This document shows positions 1 through 9,664 of a DNA stretch of 64,000 nucleotides, one piece after another (positions within the stretch are counted from its first letter, which is position 1; the number at the start of each line of letters is the position of its first letter). Under the pieces are notes generated by a model that saw nothing but the letters and a program-made list of their open reading frames with translations, searched no databases and was not told the origin of the DNA. Made by a program: the position numbers and the translations under genes. This stretch comes from an uncultured Sphingomonas sp. (GTDB lineage: Bacteria > Pseudomonadota > Alphaproteobacteria > Sphingomonadales > Sphingomonadaceae), in contig CAJYSA010000072.1 in the NCBI GenBank assembly GCA_913777325.1, positions 1-64,000 of the forward strand, read 5' to 3'.

Positions 1-45
1 GATCTAGTACGGTGACTGGAGTTCAGACGTGTGCTCTTCCGATCT
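1..45. other. Illumina adapter remnant at contig end
   Basis: Bases 12-45 match the Illumina TruSeq-type read-2 primer and end in GCTCTTCCGATCT at base 45. Bases 1-3 (GAT) fit the end of the P7 oligo, and bases 4-11 (CTAGTACG) sit exactly where an 8-base i7 index belongs. The coding frame of a chemotaxis receptor begins directly after base 45. This is untrimmed library sequence, not biology, and it should be masked. Confidence 0.97.
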
Positions 46-398
46 AGCAGGACATCGGTGCCAGCCAGATCAACGAGGCGATCCAGCAGCTCGACAAGGT
101 GACGCAGCAGAACGCCTCTGCCTCCGAGCAGATCTCCTCGACCTCCGAGGAGCTCGCCAGCCAGGCCGAGGAACTGCAGGAAAGCATCGCCTTCTTCCGC
201 GTCGATGGCGGCAACATGCGCCGTCCCGCCGCCCGTGCGGCCCGGGCTCCGGCGACCCGCGCGGCATCGACCGCCAAGGCCAAGGCACCGGCCAAGCAGA
301 CGGTGGCCGAGCAACAGGCGCGCGTGCGCGGCTTCGCACTCGACCTCTCCACCGGCGGCCCGGATGGCGAAGACGCCGAATTCGGACGGGCGGCATGA
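46..398 (+). CDS. Methyl-accepting chemotaxis protein, C-terminal fragment
   Basis: The frame is open from the adapter junction (first full codon at 48) to TGA at 396-398. Only the last ~116 residues are present. The first ~45 read as the end of an MCP signalling coiled coil, with QINEAIQQLD, ASASEQISSTSEEL and ASQAEELQ heptads. An Ala/Lys/Arg-rich linker and a short tail (RGFALDLSTGG) follow. MCPs signal through CheW to CheA. The stop overlaps the cheW start (ATGA), so the two are translationally coupled. Truncation is by the contig end, not by mutation. The sensory domain and any membrane segments lie outside the window. Confidence 0.9.
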
Positions 399-892
399 TC
401 GCCGCCGGACAGGACCTGCAGGTCGTCGTGTTCGGCCTGGCGGAGGAGAAGTTCGCGCTCCCGGTGCATACGGTGCGTGAGATCCTGGACCATCGTTCCG
501 CGTTTCGGATGCCGGATGCGCCGAACTGGCTGCTGGGTCTGACCGACGTGCGCGGTCAGTCGGTGCCGATGATCGATCTGCGGGCGCGACTGGGAATGCC
601 GGTCGCCGAGGCGACGCTGGCGACACGGGTGCTGGTGGTGGAGGTGCCGGTCGCCGGCACCGCCCCGCTGGCGCTGGGACTGGTCGTCGATCGCGTGCTC
701 GACGTCAGCAGCTTCGGCGCCGCCGCAGTCGAACCGTCGCCGGACCTGGGTGGACGTTGGCGCTCCGAGCATGTCGAGGCGATCCTGCGTCGTGACGACG
801 GGTTCGTCGCCCTTCTGGACATCGCGCGCATCTTCGCGCGCGATCACCATCGGCTTCAGGGTGACGACCGCCACGGGGCGCTCGCGGCGTGA
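395..892 (+). CDS. cheW: Chemotaxis coupling protein CheW
   Basis: A 165-residue single CheW domain, the usual length. Family signs are FGLAEEKFALPVHTVREIL near the N terminus (residues ~13-31), GLTDVRGQSVPMIDLR (~48-63) and LGLVVDRVLDV (~93-103). CheW is the cytoplasmic adaptor linking MCPs to the CheA kinase. ATG at 395 overlaps the MCP stop and the gene's stop overlaps cheR (GTGA), so this is a tightly coupled operon. A longer upstream in-frame extension exists but runs through the MCP gene and is rejected. Confidence 0.95.
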   Translation: MIAAGQDLQVVVFGLAEEKFALPVHTVREILDHRSAFRMPDAPNWLLGLTDVRGQSVPMIDLRARLGMPVAEATLATRVLVVEVPVAGTAPLALGLVVDRVLDVSSFGAAAVEPSPDLGGRWRSEHVEAILRRDDGFVALLDIARIFARDHHRLQGDDRHGALAA

Positions 893-1743
893 GCGCCGCA
901 GCGGCCGCCAGGACAGCGGGCGAGGATACGCTGTCGCCACGCGACTTCGATCGGCTGTCGCGCTACATCTACACGGAGGCGGGCATCCGTCTGCCTCCGG
1001 CCAAGCTGACGATGATCGAGGGGCGGTTGCGCCGCCGGGTCCGTGCGACCCGTGCGGACAGCCTCGACGCTTATTGTGCCTGGCTGTTCGAGGGGGATCA
1101 CCTCGAGCAGGAAAAAGAGCATCTGCTGAACGCCGTCACGACCAACAAGACCGACTTCTTCCGCGAACCCAAGCATTTCGACTATCTGACGCAGCAAGCT
1201 CTGCCGGCGATGCGTGCCGAGGGGCGTCGGCGACTGCGCGTGTGGAGCGCCGCCTGCTCGACGGGCGCGGAGCCCTATACGATCGCGATGCTGCTCGATG
1301 CCTATGCGCGTGACCATGACGGGCCGGACTATGCGATGCTGGCGACCGATCTGGACACCGACGTTCTGGCGACCGCGCGGCGCGGCATCTACCCTGCGGC
1401 GATGGTCGATCCGGTGCCGGCGGCATTGCGTCAGCGCTACGTGCTGCGTCCGCGCGCAAAGGGGCGCGACGACGTGCGGATGGCGCCCGAGCTGCGCGCT
1501 GCGATCGGGTTCGGTCGGTTGAACCTGATGGACGATCATTATCCCGTCGGGGAGCCGATGGACATGATCTTCTGTCGCAACGTCCTGATCTACTTCGACA
1601 AGCCGACGCAAGAGCGCGTGGTGCGACGTCTGGCCTCATGCCTGCGTTCCGGCGGGCTGATGTTCCTGGGCCATTCGGAATCGATCGCGGGCTTCACCCT
1701 TCCCCTCAAGCCGGCGGCCAACACCGTCTTCAGGAAGATCTGA
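889..1743 (+). CDS. cheR: Chemotaxis protein methyltransferase CheR
   Basis: A 284-residue SAM-dependent glutamate O-methyltransferase that methylates MCPs during adaptation. It has an N-terminal all-helical domain (residues ~15-85), the conserved TDFFREP segment (88-94), the SAM-binding loop [11 protein letters not shown] (120-130), and a C-terminal [11 protein letters not shown] motif typical of CheR. The GTG start at 889 overlaps the cheW stop. cheB follows after 5 bases, so methylation and demethylation enzymes are co-expressed. No TPR extension is present. Confidence 0.96.
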   Translation: MSAAAAARTAGEDTLSPRDFDRLSRYIYTEAGIRLPPAKLTMIEGRLRRRVRATRADSLDAYCAWLFEGDHLEQEKEHLLNAVTTNKTDFFREPKHFDYLTQQALPAMRAEGRRRLRVWSAACSTGAEPYTIAMLLDAYARDHDGPDYAMLATDLDTDVLATARRGIYPAAMVDPVPAALRQRYVLRPRAKGRDDVRMAPELRAAIGFGRLNLMDDHYPVGEPMDMIFCRNVLIYFDKPTQERVVRRLASCLRSGGLMFLGHSESIAGFTLPLKPAANTVFRKI

Positions 1744-1748
1744 CGGCC

Positions 1749-2822
1749 ATGAAAAAGACCAGAGTGCTCGTGATCGACGACAGCGCCAGCGTCCGCCAGG
1801 CGATGACCGCGATCCTGTCCGCCGATCCGCAGATCGAAGTGATCGGGGCCGCCGCCGATCCGTTCGCCGCCGCGCGGTACATGCAGGGCGAGGTGCCCGA
1901 CGTCATCACGCTTGATGTGGAGATGCCGCGCATGGACGGCATCACGTTCCTGCGCCGGTTGATGGCGCAATGCCCGGTGCCGGTCGTGATGTGCTCATCG
2001 CTGGTCGAAGAGGGATCGGAGACGTTGCTGCAGGCGCTGGAGGCCGGCGCGGTCGACGTGATCCTGAAGCCGCGCGTCGGTGTTGCCGATCATCTCGCCG
2101 AGGCGCATTTGATGATCCGCGAGACGGTGAAGGGCGCGGCGCGCGCGCGGCTGGGCGCCCGTCGCTCCGCGCACGTGCGCGCGCCCGCGCAGAAGCTGTC
2201 GGCCGACGCGGTGTTGCCGCCGCCCAACGGACGCGCGATGAGCAAGACGACCGAGATGGTCGTGTGCATCGGCGCTTCGACCGGTGGGACCGAGGCGCTG
2301 CGCGAGGTGCTGGAGGCACTGCCCGCCAATTCGCCCGGTATCGTGATCGTCCAGCACATGCCCGAAAGCTTCACGCGCGCGTTCGCCAAGCGGCTGGACG
2401 GGCTGTGCGAGATCGACGTGAAAGAAGCCGAGGACGGCGACACCGTGATGCGCGGTCGCGCGCTGATCGCGCCGGGCGGTCTGCGTCACACGATGCTGGA
2501 GCGCCAGGGCGCGCGCTATGTCGTGTCGGTGAAGGAAGGGCCGCTGGTCTCCCGGCATCGCCCGTCGGTCGACGTGCTGTTCCGCTCCGCCGCGCGCAAC
2601 GCGGGGTCGAACGCGGTGGGTATCATCATGACCGGCATGGGAGACGATGGCGCACGCGGGTTGCTGGAGATGAAGCAGGCGGGGGCGCGGACGTTCGCGC
2701 AGGACGAGGAGACGTCGATCGTGTTCGGGATGCCGAAGGAGGCGATCGCGCGCGGGGCCGCCGACAAGATCGTCCCGCTGAATCGCGTCGCCAAAGAGCT
2801 GCTGACCGCAACCGCGCGCTGA
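1749..2822 (+). CDS. cheB: Chemotaxis response regulator protein-glutamate methylesterase CheB
   Basis: A 357-residue protein. It has an N-terminal receiver domain (~1-120) with phospho-acceptor Asp56 in [10 protein letters not shown], a linker, and a C-terminal methylesterase domain (~165-355). The expected catalytic residues are Ser177 (GASTGG), His203 (QHMPESF) and an Asp in GMGDDG (~299). CheB demethylates or deamidates MCP glutamates and opposes CheR. The start is the ATG five bases after the cheR stop, which gives the standard [13 protein letters not shown] terminus. A longer frame from 1638 overlaps cheR and is rejected. Confidence 0.97.
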   Translation: MKKTRVLVIDDSASVRQAMTAILSADPQIEVIGAAADPFAAARYMQGEVPDVITLDVEMPRMDGITFLRRLMAQCPVPVVMCSSLVEEGSETLLQALEAGAVDVILKPRVGVADHLAEAHLMIRETVKGAARARLGARRSAHVRAPAQKLSADAVLPPPNGRAMSKTTEMVVCIGASTGGTEALREVLEALPANSPGIVIVQHMPESFTRAFAKRLDGLCEIDVKEAEDGDTVMRGRALIAPGGLRHTMLERQGARYVVSVKEGPLVSRHRPSVDVLFRSAARNAGSNAVGIIMTGMGDDGARGLLEMKQAGARTFAQDEETSIVFGMPKEAIARGAADKIVPLNRVAKELLTATAR

Positions 2823-2841
2823 CGGAAGAAAGGACAAGAGG

Positions 2842-4512
2842 ATGCTGTTGGCCAAGATCGACCCCGCAACCGCCACCGCATTGCCGCTCGGCACCCTTGC
2901 CGACGATCTCGACGCGCTGATCGCGGATCTGGAATCGCGGTTTCGATCGATCGGCGAGACGCTGGCCTCGACGATCGATACGGTCGACCGGATGGCGACC
3001 GGGCTGGACGAGGTACAGCGCGCGCTCTCGCCCGAGGTGGCGGGCGCGGCGGTCGACAAACTGCGCCAGGCCGCGCACCGGCTAGGCACGCTGCCGCAAC
3101 AGCGCCGCCAACGCGCCGGGCAGATCGGTGCACTGACGCTGCGCACGCGCGAGTTGCGGGAGTTACTGTCCGACGTGGCGGAGCTGCTGCGCACGCTCAG
3201 CATCTACGGCATGAACATCAAGATCGCGTCGTCGGGCGAGATGTCGTTCGTGCAGTTCGCTACCGGCATGGAGGGCAAGCTGGACAGTGGACGCCGCGAG
3301 CTGAAGCAGTTCGCGCAGGAGCTCGACAGCTTCGGCACCGTCGTGCGCGATGTGAAGGAGGCCGACGACCTGCTCGCCGACGAATGCCGCAAGGTGCCGG
3401 CAACCGTTCCGGGCGAGCTGTCGGGCAATGCCGACGTGCTGGAACGGCATCTGGAGGCGACCGGGCGGATGGCGCGCGACGTGCGCGGGATCATGCAGAA
3501 GGTGCAGGGCGAAGTGGCGCAGATCCTGGGCGCGATCCAGGTCGGCGACAGTGTGCGCCAACGCATCGAACATTGCGTCGCCATCCTGCGCGCCGCGCAG
3601 CGTGAGGCGCAGGCTCCCGGCGCGAGCGCACATCTGTCGCGGTTGGTGGCGGCGCAGATGGCGGAGATTGCCGAGGATTTCCGGCGGGAGATGAACGCGC
3701 TGGTCGCATCACTGGCGCGGCTCGGTCCGTTGGCCGAGGATCTGATGGGCATCGTGGCCGCTCAGGCGCATGGCGAGGAAAGCGAGGCGCTCGCCAAATT
3801 GCAGAGCGGCATCGCGGGGCTGGGCCACGTCACTGGGCGCTTGTCCGAGGCCGATCGGCAGTTGGAGGGGCTGACTGCCTTTGTTGCCAATACGATCGCC
3901 GACCTGTCGCGCGGGCTGGGCCGGATTCAGCGGATCGCGATGGACGTGCAGGACATTTCCACCAACACCCGGCTGCTGTGTCGCCGACACGGCATCATCG
4001 GGCGCGCGGTGGCGGTGATCGCGACCGAAGTAAACCCGTGCGCGACACGGCTGACGCGGCTGAGCAGCGACATCGAGCGCGTGGTGCAATCGCTGGGAAT
4101 GCTCGATCTGCGTCCAGGCGACGCACAGGCGACGGGTTCGACCGGCGCGCTCGACGATGCGCTGGCGGTGGTCCGCAGTGCGTGCGAAACCTCCGACCAG
4201 GCGGTGTCCAGCGGCGGGGACGAGGCGCGGCGGATCATCGCCACGCTGCAGAACGACGTGGGCGCGCTGCAGCGCGAGCAGGAATTCGCCAACCGTCTCG
4301 ACGTCGGTGCCGTGGCGCTCAATCGCCAGGCGGCCGAGGAACCGCTGACCGCGGCCGACGAGGAAGCGCTACATCGGCTGCTGCCGTGGGCTGCGGGCCT
4401 CTACACCATGGCCTCGGAACGCGCGGTTCATGCCGCGTTCCTGTTGCCCGGCATGGAGCAGCCCGCCGCGCCCCCGGCGGCGGTGTTCGACGAAGACGAC
4501 GGGCTGTTCTGA
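2842..4512 (+). CDS. Soluble coiled-coil chemotaxis-like protein
   Basis: A 556-residue, largely helical protein with no signal peptide or membrane segment. It carries long heptad stretches and an internal IQVGDSVRQRIEHC segment. That segment, together with the location 19 bases after cheB, points to a role in the chemotaxis cluster, either as a cytoplasmic receptor or as a coiled-coil signalling partner. The canonical MCP hairpin tip (EIAFQTNLLALNA-like) is not obvious: the nearest stretch, QDISTNTRLLCRRHGIIGRAVAVIATEV (residues ~372-399), looks like a diverged copy of it. I therefore call it MCP-like with moderate confidence. An RBS-like AAAGGA lies upstream of the ATG. Confidence 0.7.
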   Translation: MLLAKIDPATATALPLGTLADDLDALIADLESRFRSIGETLASTIDTVDRMATGLDEVQRALSPEVAGAAVDKLRQAAHRLGTLPQQRRQRAGQIGALTLRTRELRELLSDVAELLRTLSIYGMNIKIASSGEMSFVQFATGMEGKLDSGRRELKQFAQELDSFGTVVRDVKEADDLLADECRKVPATVPGELSGNADVLERHLEATGRMARDVRGIMQKVQGEVAQILGAIQVGDSVRQRIEHCVAILRAAQREAQAPGASAHLSRLVAAQMAEIAEDFRREMNALVASLARLGPLAEDLMGIVAAQAHGEESEALAKLQSGIAGLGHVTGRLSEADRQLEGLTAFVANTIADLSRGLGRIQRIAMDVQDISTNTRLLCRRHGIIGRAVAVIATEVNPCATRLTRLSSDIERVVQSLGMLDLRPGDAQATGSTGALDDALAVVRSACETSDQAVSSGGDEARRIIATLQNDVGALQREQEFANRLDVGAVALNRQAAEEPLTAADEEALHRLLPWAAGLYTMASERAVHAAFLLPGMEQPAAPPAAVFDEDDGLF

Positions 4513-4522
4513 CGCGATCGCG

Positions 4523-4813
4523 TCAACCGCAGGTGAACCGCACCACGGCGCCGCGCGCATCGCGCTCGACGTTGAGCCGGTCGGGACGGAAGTCCATCGT
4601 CACCGCATCGCCGGTCGTATAACTGCGTACCGTGCGTGCGCCGCTGCGACGTTGCGCCGTGGCGGTGACCGCCGCGGCGAGGCGCCCCACCAACGCCTGC
4701 ACGACATTGGCGTCGCATTGCACGCCAGGCGCGGTGCCCGTTGCAACGGGCACCGCCGGCGCGGCGCACGCGCCCAGGCCCAGCAGCGCGACGAGCGCGA
4801 CCGCGCGGGTCAC
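4523..4813 (-). CDS. I78-family peptidase-inhibitor-like lipoprotein
   Basis: A 96-residue protein that starts with GTG at 4813. A short hydrophobic signal ends in the lipobox LGAC (Cys ~15), so a periplasmic or outer-membrane lipoprotein is expected. The C-terminal part fits the inhibitor I78 family (potato-inhibitor-like fold): QALVGR, then GDAVTMDFRPDRLNVE and a terminal Cys-Gly. The GTG start overlaps the rnd stop by 4 bases (GTGA), so it is translationally coupled behind RNase D. A 24-base perfect palindrome lies inside the linker after the lipobox. Confidence 0.8.
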   Translation of the reverse strand: MTRAVALVALLGLGACAAPAVPVATGTAPGVQCDANVVQALVGRLAAAVTATAQRRSGARTVRSYTTGDAVTMDFRPDRLNVERDARGAVVRFTCG

Positions 4814-5985
4814 GCCGCCGCCCCGGTGCGCGTCATCGTCAATCGACCGTCCTGGACCGCGAACGCCATCCGCCCCTCGACGAGATCGAGCGCGTCGCGC
4901 CCGAACTGGTCGAAGCGCCAACCCTGCAGGATCAGCAAGCCTTGCCGCTGCCCGGCGGCCAGCAGCTCCAGCTCGTCGCCGCGCGCCAGCAGGCGCGGCG
5001 CGACGTCGATGTCACGGGCGCGGATCTTGAGCAACAGCTTCAGCAGATCGGCAACCAAGGCGCCCTCCTTGCCGAGGCCCGGCCTGCGATCTTCACGCGG
5101 CGGCATCTCGTCATCGGGCAACGGGCGCGCGCCCTCGATCGCGGCCATCAGCCGCGCGCCGATGTCGTTGCCTGCCCAAGTCTGCGACAGGCCGCGCACC
5201 TTGGCCAAATCCGCCTGTTTGCGCGGCGCATGGCCGGCGAGATCGGCGATCGTCTCATCCTTCACGATCCGTCCGCGCGGCAAATCCTTCGCCTGCGCTT
5301 CCAGCTCGCGCCACTTGGCGATCGCCTTCAAACGCCCCAGCACTTCGGGCTTGCGGCTCGACACGCGAACGCGCTTCCATGCGACATCAGGGTCGTTGGC
5401 GTAATTGGCGGGGTCGGCAAGCCGCTCCATCTCCTGATCCAGCCATGCGCCGCGCCCGGTTTTGCGCAGCCGCTCCAGCATTTTCGGGAAGATCTTCGAC
5501 AGATGCGTCACGTCGCCGATCGCATATTCGATCTGCCGCGCGTCGAGCGGGCGGCGGGCCCAATCGGTGAAGCGCGCGCCCTTGTCGATCTGCACGCCCA
5601 GCCAACTGTCGACCAGGTTCGAGTAGCCGATCTGCTCGCCCTGGCCCAGCGCCATTGCCGCGACCTGCGTGTCGAATAGCGGGTGGGGAGTGCGCCCGGT
5701 AAGATTGTAGATGATCTCGATATCCTGCCCGCCGGCGTGAACGACCTTCAGCACATCGTCGTTATCGACCAGCAGGTCGAGCAGCGGCCCCAGGTCGATG
5801 CCCGGCGCCATTGGATCGATCGCGGCAGCTTCCTCGGTATCCGCGATCTGGATCAGGCAGAGTTCCGGGTAATAGGTACTCTCACGCATGAATTCCGTGT
5901 CGACGGTGACGAACGGGGCTTGCGAAAGGCGCGCGCACAGGTTGGCGAGGGTCGCGCTGTCGGTGATGAGCGGATGGACGTGCAT
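4810..5985 (-). CDS. rnd: Ribonuclease D
   Basis: A 391-residue 3'-5' exoribonuclease of the DEDDy family, involved in tRNA 3' trimming. Exo motif I is TVDTEFMRE (residues ~27-35), motif II is HAGGQDIEII (~83-92), and motif III is YAIGDVTHL with the conserved Tyr. An HRDC-like region covers ~200-290, with a C-terminal extension after it. Length is normal. The start at 5985 gives MHVHPLITDS and lies 121 bases from the divergent aspS. Confidence 0.95.
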   Translation of the reverse strand: MHVHPLITDSATLANLCARLSQAPFVTVDTEFMRESTYYPELCLIQIADTEEAAAIDPMAPGIDLGPLLDLLVDNDDVLKVVHAGGQDIEIIYNLTGRTPHPLFDTQVAAMALGQGEQIGYSNLVDSWLGVQIDKGARFTDWARRPLDARQIEYAIGDVTHLSKIFPKMLERLRKTGRGAWLDQEMERLADPANYANDPDVAWKRVRVSSRKPEVLGRLKAIAKWRELEAQAKDLPRGRIVKDETIADLAGHAPRKQADLAKVRGLSQTWAGNDIGARLMAAIEGARPLPDDEMPPREDRRPGLGKEGALVADLLKLLLKIRARDIDVAPRLLARGDELELLAAGQRQGLLILQGWRFDQFGRDALDLVEGRMAFAVQDGRLTMTRTGAAA

Positions 5986-6106
5986 AAGCCGCCGTCCATA
6001 GCCCCGTGCACGCGCCTTGACAAAGTGGGTTCCGACGGGGGAGGGCGACGCCTGTCAAAAACTCCCCGCTTCGCATCACGGCGGCGGCTTCAGTCAGAGA
6101 TTACCC

Positions 6107-7924
6107 ATGCACGCCTATCGCACCCACACCTGCGCCGCGCTGACCGCCGAACAGGCGGGGGACACCGTCCGCTTGTCCGGCTGGGTGCATCGCAAGCGCG
6201 ACCACGGTGGCGTGCTGTTCGTCGACCTGCGTGACCATTACGGCATCACGCAGATCGTCGCCGACAGCGACTCGCCCGCGCTGGCGGTGCTGGACGGCGT
6301 ACGCGTCGAGTCGGTGGTCACGATCGACGGCAGCGTGAAGCGCCGCTCGGAAGGCACCGTGAACGGCAATCTCGCGACCGGCGAGATCGAGGTCTATGCG
6401 CGCGGCGCGACCGTGCTGTCGGCGGCCGAAGAACTGCCGATGCCGGTGGCCGGCGAGCAGGAATATCCCGAGGATATCCGCCTGCGTTACCGCTTCCTCG
6501 ATCTGCGCCGCGAGACGCTGCACGCCAATATCGTGCGCCGGACCAAGGTGATCTCCGACATGCGCCGCCGCATGGAGGATGCCGGCTTCACCGAATATTC
6601 GACCCCGATCCTGACCGCTTCCTCGCCGGAGGGCGCGCGCGACTTCCTGGTGCCCAGCCGCATCCACCCGGGCAAGTTCTACGCGCTGCCGCAGGCGCCG
6701 CAGCAGTACAAGCAGTTGCTGATGGTCGCTGGTTTCGACCGCTATTTCCAGATCGCGCCCTGCTTCCGTGACGAAGACCCGCGCGCGGATCGCCTGCCGG
6801 GCGAATTCTACCAGCTCGACCTGGAGATGAGCTTCGTCACGCAGGAAGAGGTGTGGGAGACGATGGAGCCGGTGATCGGGGGCATCTTCGAGACATTCGC
6901 CGACGGCCGTACCGTCACCCCAACCGGCCAGTTCCCCCGCATCCCCTATGACGAAGCGATGTTGAAGTACGGCAGCGACAAGCCCGACCTGCGCAATCCG
7001 CTGCTCATCACCGATGTTTCCGAGCATTTCACGACGTCGGGCTTCGGGCTGTTCGAACGGATCGTCGGTTCGGGCGGCGTCGTCCGCGCGATCCCGGCAC
7101 CGGGCACCGCGGAGAAGAGCCGCAAGTTCTTCGACGAGATGAACGACTGGGCGCGCAGCGAGGGCCATGCCGGGCTCGGTTATGTCACCCGCAAGGGCGG
7201 CGAGTTCGGCGGACCGATCGCCAAGAACCACGGCACCGAGGGGATGGAGGCGCTATATGCCGCACTCGGGCTCGGGCCGGACGATGGGCTGTTCTTCGCG
7301 GCGGGCAATGCCGGTCAGGCGGCCAAGCTGGCGGGGCTGGCGCGCACGCGCGTTGCCGACCAGCTTGGCCTGATCGAGGAGGGCGCGTTCCGGCTGTGCT
7401 GGATCGTCGACTTCCCGTTCTACGAATATGACGAGGACGAGAAGAAGGTCGAGTTCGCGCACAATCCGTTCTCGATGCCACAGGGCGGGATGGATGCGCT
7501 GGCCGGGCAGGACCCGCTGACGATCAAGGCCTACCAATACGATCTGGTCTGCAACGGTTATGAGATCGCGTCGGGATCGATCCGCAACCAGTCGCCCGAT
7601 CTGATGGTCAAGGCGTTCGAGTTGGTCGGACTGTCCAAGACCGATGTCGAGGAGCGGTTCGGCGGCCTGTATCGTGCGTTCCAATATGGCGCGCCACCCC
7701 ACGGCGGCATGGCGGCGGGGGTCGACCGGATCGTCATGCTCGTGTGCGACGCGCAGAATTTGCGCGAAATCTCGCTGTTCCCGATGAACCAGCGCGCTGA
7801 GGATCTGCTGATGGGAGCGCCCTCGCCGGCGTCGGTCAAACAGCTGCGCGAGCTGAGCGTGCGCGTGACCGCCGAGGCACCGAAGAAGGATGCCACCGCG
7901 ACCGTCAGCCCGCACGCGGGGTAA
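6107..7924 (+). CDS. aspS: Aspartyl-tRNA synthetase
   Basis: A 605-residue class II synthetase. It has an N-terminal OB-fold anticodon-binding domain ([19 protein letters not shown]), motif 2 ([12 protein letters not shown]), a GAD insertion domain in the middle, and motif 3 ([14 protein letters not shown]) near the C terminus. It charges tRNA-Asp. Many alphaproteobacterial enzymes of this bacterial type are non-discriminating and work with GatCAB on tRNA-Asn; that is a family inference, not visible here. The ATG at 6107 gives the usual MHAYRTHTC start. An upstream in-frame extension from 6017 is not supported. Confidence 0.97.
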   Translation: MHAYRTHTCAALTAEQAGDTVRLSGWVHRKRDHGGVLFVDLRDHYGITQIVADSDSPALAVLDGVRVESVVTIDGSVKRRSEGTVNGNLATGEIEVYARGATVLSAAEELPMPVAGEQEYPEDIRLRYRFLDLRRETLHANIVRRTKVISDMRRRMEDAGFTEYSTPILTASSPEGARDFLVPSRIHPGKFYALPQAPQQYKQLLMVAGFDRYFQIAPCFRDEDPRADRLPGEFYQLDLEMSFVTQEEVWETMEPVIGGIFETFADGRTVTPTGQFPRIPYDEAMLKYGSDKPDLRNPLLITDVSEHFTTSGFGLFERIVGSGGVVRAIPAPGTAEKSRKFFDEMNDWARSEGHAGLGYVTRKGGEFGGPIAKNHGTEGMEALYAALGLGPDDGLFFAAGNAGQAAKLAGLARTRVADQLGLIEEGAFRLCWIVDFPFYEYDEDEKKVEFAHNPFSMPQGGMDALAGQDPLTIKAYQYDLVCNGYEIASGSIRNQSPDLMVKAFELVGLSKTDVEERFGGLYRAFQYGAPPHGGMAAGVDRIVMLVCDAQNLREISLFPMNQRAEDLLMGAPSPASVKQLRELSVRVTAEAPKKDATATVSPHAG

Positions 7925-7996
7925 TTCACGTCGTCGCCGCCGGCGTAGCGAAGCGATCCGCCGTGCCCGGCTGCGCACGGTGCGACGCGCGTGAAT
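7924..7996. repeat. Imperfect dyad downstream of aspS
   Basis: ATTCACG at 7924-7930 is matched in inverted orientation by CGTGAAT at 7990-7996, with further partial pairing inwards (TCGTCGC against GCGACGC). It sits between the aspS stop and the terminator. It may be a degenerate dispersed palindrome; no function is shown. Confidence 0.4.
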
Positions 7997-8007
7997 GAGG
8001 GCAACGG

Positions 8008-8046
8008 AAAAGCCGCTTCGACCCCGAAAGGTCGAAGCGGCTCTTT
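8008..8046. terminator. Bidirectional rho-independent terminator (aspS / carbonic anhydrase)
   Basis: A perfect 13-base-pair stem, AGCCGCTTCGACC (8011-8023) with GGTCGAAGCGGCT (8030-8042), closes a 6-base CCGAAA loop. CTCTTT follows on + and an A-run precedes it, giving U-rich tails in both directions. It lies between convergent aspS and the carbonic anhydrase gene. Confidence 0.9.
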
Positions 8047-8060
8047 AGATGGTCGAGCCC

Positions 8061-8690
8061 TTACGCGGCTTCGTAATGGCCATCTTCTTGCAGCACGTTC
8101 AGCTTGCCGTCCTTGATCGCGAAGACGGCGCCGTGCAGCGTCAGCGATCCGTCGTTCAGCCGCTCCTGCACGAACGGGAAGGTCTTGAGGTTCTCGATCG
8201 ATACCTTCACGCCTTCACGCTCCAGCGCGGTCTGACCATCGGGGCCGTCGCCGTGTTCGCCGATCACCTTTTCGCGCGCGTCATCGAGCAGCTTGATCCA
8301 CTCGGCGACGAACCCGCCTTCGCCCGGCTTGGCATCGCGAAGCGCGCCCGACAGCGACGCCTTCACGCCGCCACACTGGCCATGGCCGAGCACAAGGATT
8401 TCATCCACCTTCAGCACGGTCACGGCGAATTCCAGCGCTGCCGATACGCCGTGCAGGCCGCCCGACGGATCGAACGGGGGCACCAGGTTCGCGACGTTGC
8501 GCACGACGAAGACCTCGCCCGGCGCGGTGCCGAAGATGGTGGCGGGGTCGACGCGGCTGTCCGAGCAGGCGATCACCATCACTGCCGGGGTCTGCCCCTC
8601 GGCCAGCTTGCTCCAGCTTTCGCGCTCCTCGATCCACTCGTTGCCGCGGAAGCGGTAATAGCCCTCGATCAGGTCGTGGAACTTTCTCAT
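8061..8690 (-). CDS. Beta-class carbonic anhydrase
   Basis: A 209-residue cytoplasmic zinc enzyme that interconverts CO2 and bicarbonate. The zinc ligands and catalytic dyad are visible: Cys42 and Asp44 in ACSDSRVDP, and His103 and Cys106 in LGHGQCGG. Length and motif spacing are normal for the beta class (can/cynT-like). It is a single gene, divergent from lipA, and ends at the shared terminator. Confidence 0.95.
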   Translation of the reverse strand: MRKFHDLIEGYYRFRGNEWIEERESWSKLAEGQTPAVMVIACSDSRVDPATIFGTAPGEVFVVRNVANLVPPFDPSGGLHGVSAALEFAVTVLKVDEILVLGHGQCGGVKASLSGALRDAKPGEGGFVAEWIKLLDDAREKVIGEHGDGPDGQTALEREGVKVSIENLKTFPFVQERLNDGSLTLHGAVFAIKDGKLNVLQEDGHYEAA

Positions 8691-8743
8691 TCTACAACAG
8701 CCCTTCGTTGTTTCGGATGGAAGTAAACGCTATCTGCGACCCC

Positions 8744-9664
8744 ATGAACGACATGACCCCGCTCCCGGCTCCGACGCGGCAACGCAAGCCCGACTGGATT
8801 CGGGTAAAAGCCCCGACCAGCGAAGGCTTCGCCGCGACCCGGGCGCTGATGCGCTCGAAAAGCCTGACCACGGTGTGCGAAGAGGCGGCTTGCCCGAATA
8901 TCGGGGAATGCTGGACCAAGAAGCACGCGACCGTCATGATCCTGGGCGACACGTGCACGCGGGCCTGCGCATTCTGCAACGTGAAGACGGGGATGCCGCG
9001 CGCAGTCGATCCGATGGAGCCGCAGAACGTCGCCGATGCGGCGGCGCAGATGGGGTTGGCTCATATCGTGGTCACCTCGGTCGACCGTGACGATCTGCCC
9101 GATGGCGGCGCGAAACAGTTCGTAAAGGTCATCAAGGCCATTCGTCGTACCAATCCGCACACCACGATTGAAATCCTGACCCCCGATTTCCGCAACAAGC
9201 ATGAGGCGGCGGTCGAGGCAATCGTCGCTGCGCGGCCAGACGTATATAATCACAATCTGGAAACGGTGCCGCGGCTGTATCCGACGATTCGACCTGGTGC
9301 GCGATACTATGCGTCGCTCCGGTTGCTGGAAAGCGTCAAGAAACTTGACCCATCGATCTTCACGAAGTCGGGCATCATGTTGGGTCTGGGCGAGGAACGC
9401 TTGGAAGTTCATCAGGTGATGGACGATATGCGCTCCGCCGACATCGATTTCCTCACCATGGGGCAGTATCTGCAGCCGACGCCGCGCCATGCGAAGGTCG
9501 CGGATTTCGTGACGCCGGCGGCCTTCGACGCCTTCGCGGCGATCGGGCGTGCGAAGGGCTTTCTGCTGGTCGCATCGTCCCCACTGACGCGGTCGAGCTA
9601 TCACGCGGGCGATGATTTCGCGAAGATGAAGGCCGCGCGAGAGGCGAAGCTTGCCCAAGCATAG
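8744..9664 (+). CDS. lipA: Lipoyl synthase
   Basis: A 306-residue radical-SAM enzyme that inserts two sulfurs into octanoyl groups on lipoyl domains, such as that of OdhB encoded further along this window. The auxiliary cluster cysteines are 45, 50 and 56 ([12 protein letters not shown]). The radical-SAM CxxxCxxC is CTRACAFC (71-78). I chose the ATG at 8744 (MNDMTPLP), which matches the typical N terminus; in-frame TTG 8708 and ATG 8717 would add 9-12 residues. The 3' end overlaps the next gene by 14 bases. Confidence 0.95.
   Translation: MNDMTPLPAPTRQRKPDWIRVKAPTSEGFAATRALMRSKSLTTVCEEAACPNIGECWTKKHATVMILGDTCTRACAFCNVKTGMPRAVDPMEPQNVADAAAQMGLAHIVVTSVDRDDLPDGGAKQFVKVIKAIRRTNPHTTIEILTPDFRNKHEAAVEAIVAARPDVYNHNLETVPRLYPTIRPGARYYASLRLLESVKKLDPSIFTKSGIMLGLGEERLEVHQVMDDMRSADIDFLTMGQYLQPTPRHAKVADFVTPAAFDAFAAIGRAKGFLLVASSPLTRSSYHAGDDFAKMKAAREAKLAQA

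Noticed and set aside
6017..6106. Longer start for aspS and a TTGACA -35 at 6017-6022
   Set aside because: The extension does not fit the family N terminus, and no -10 stands at suitable spacing from the TTGACA.
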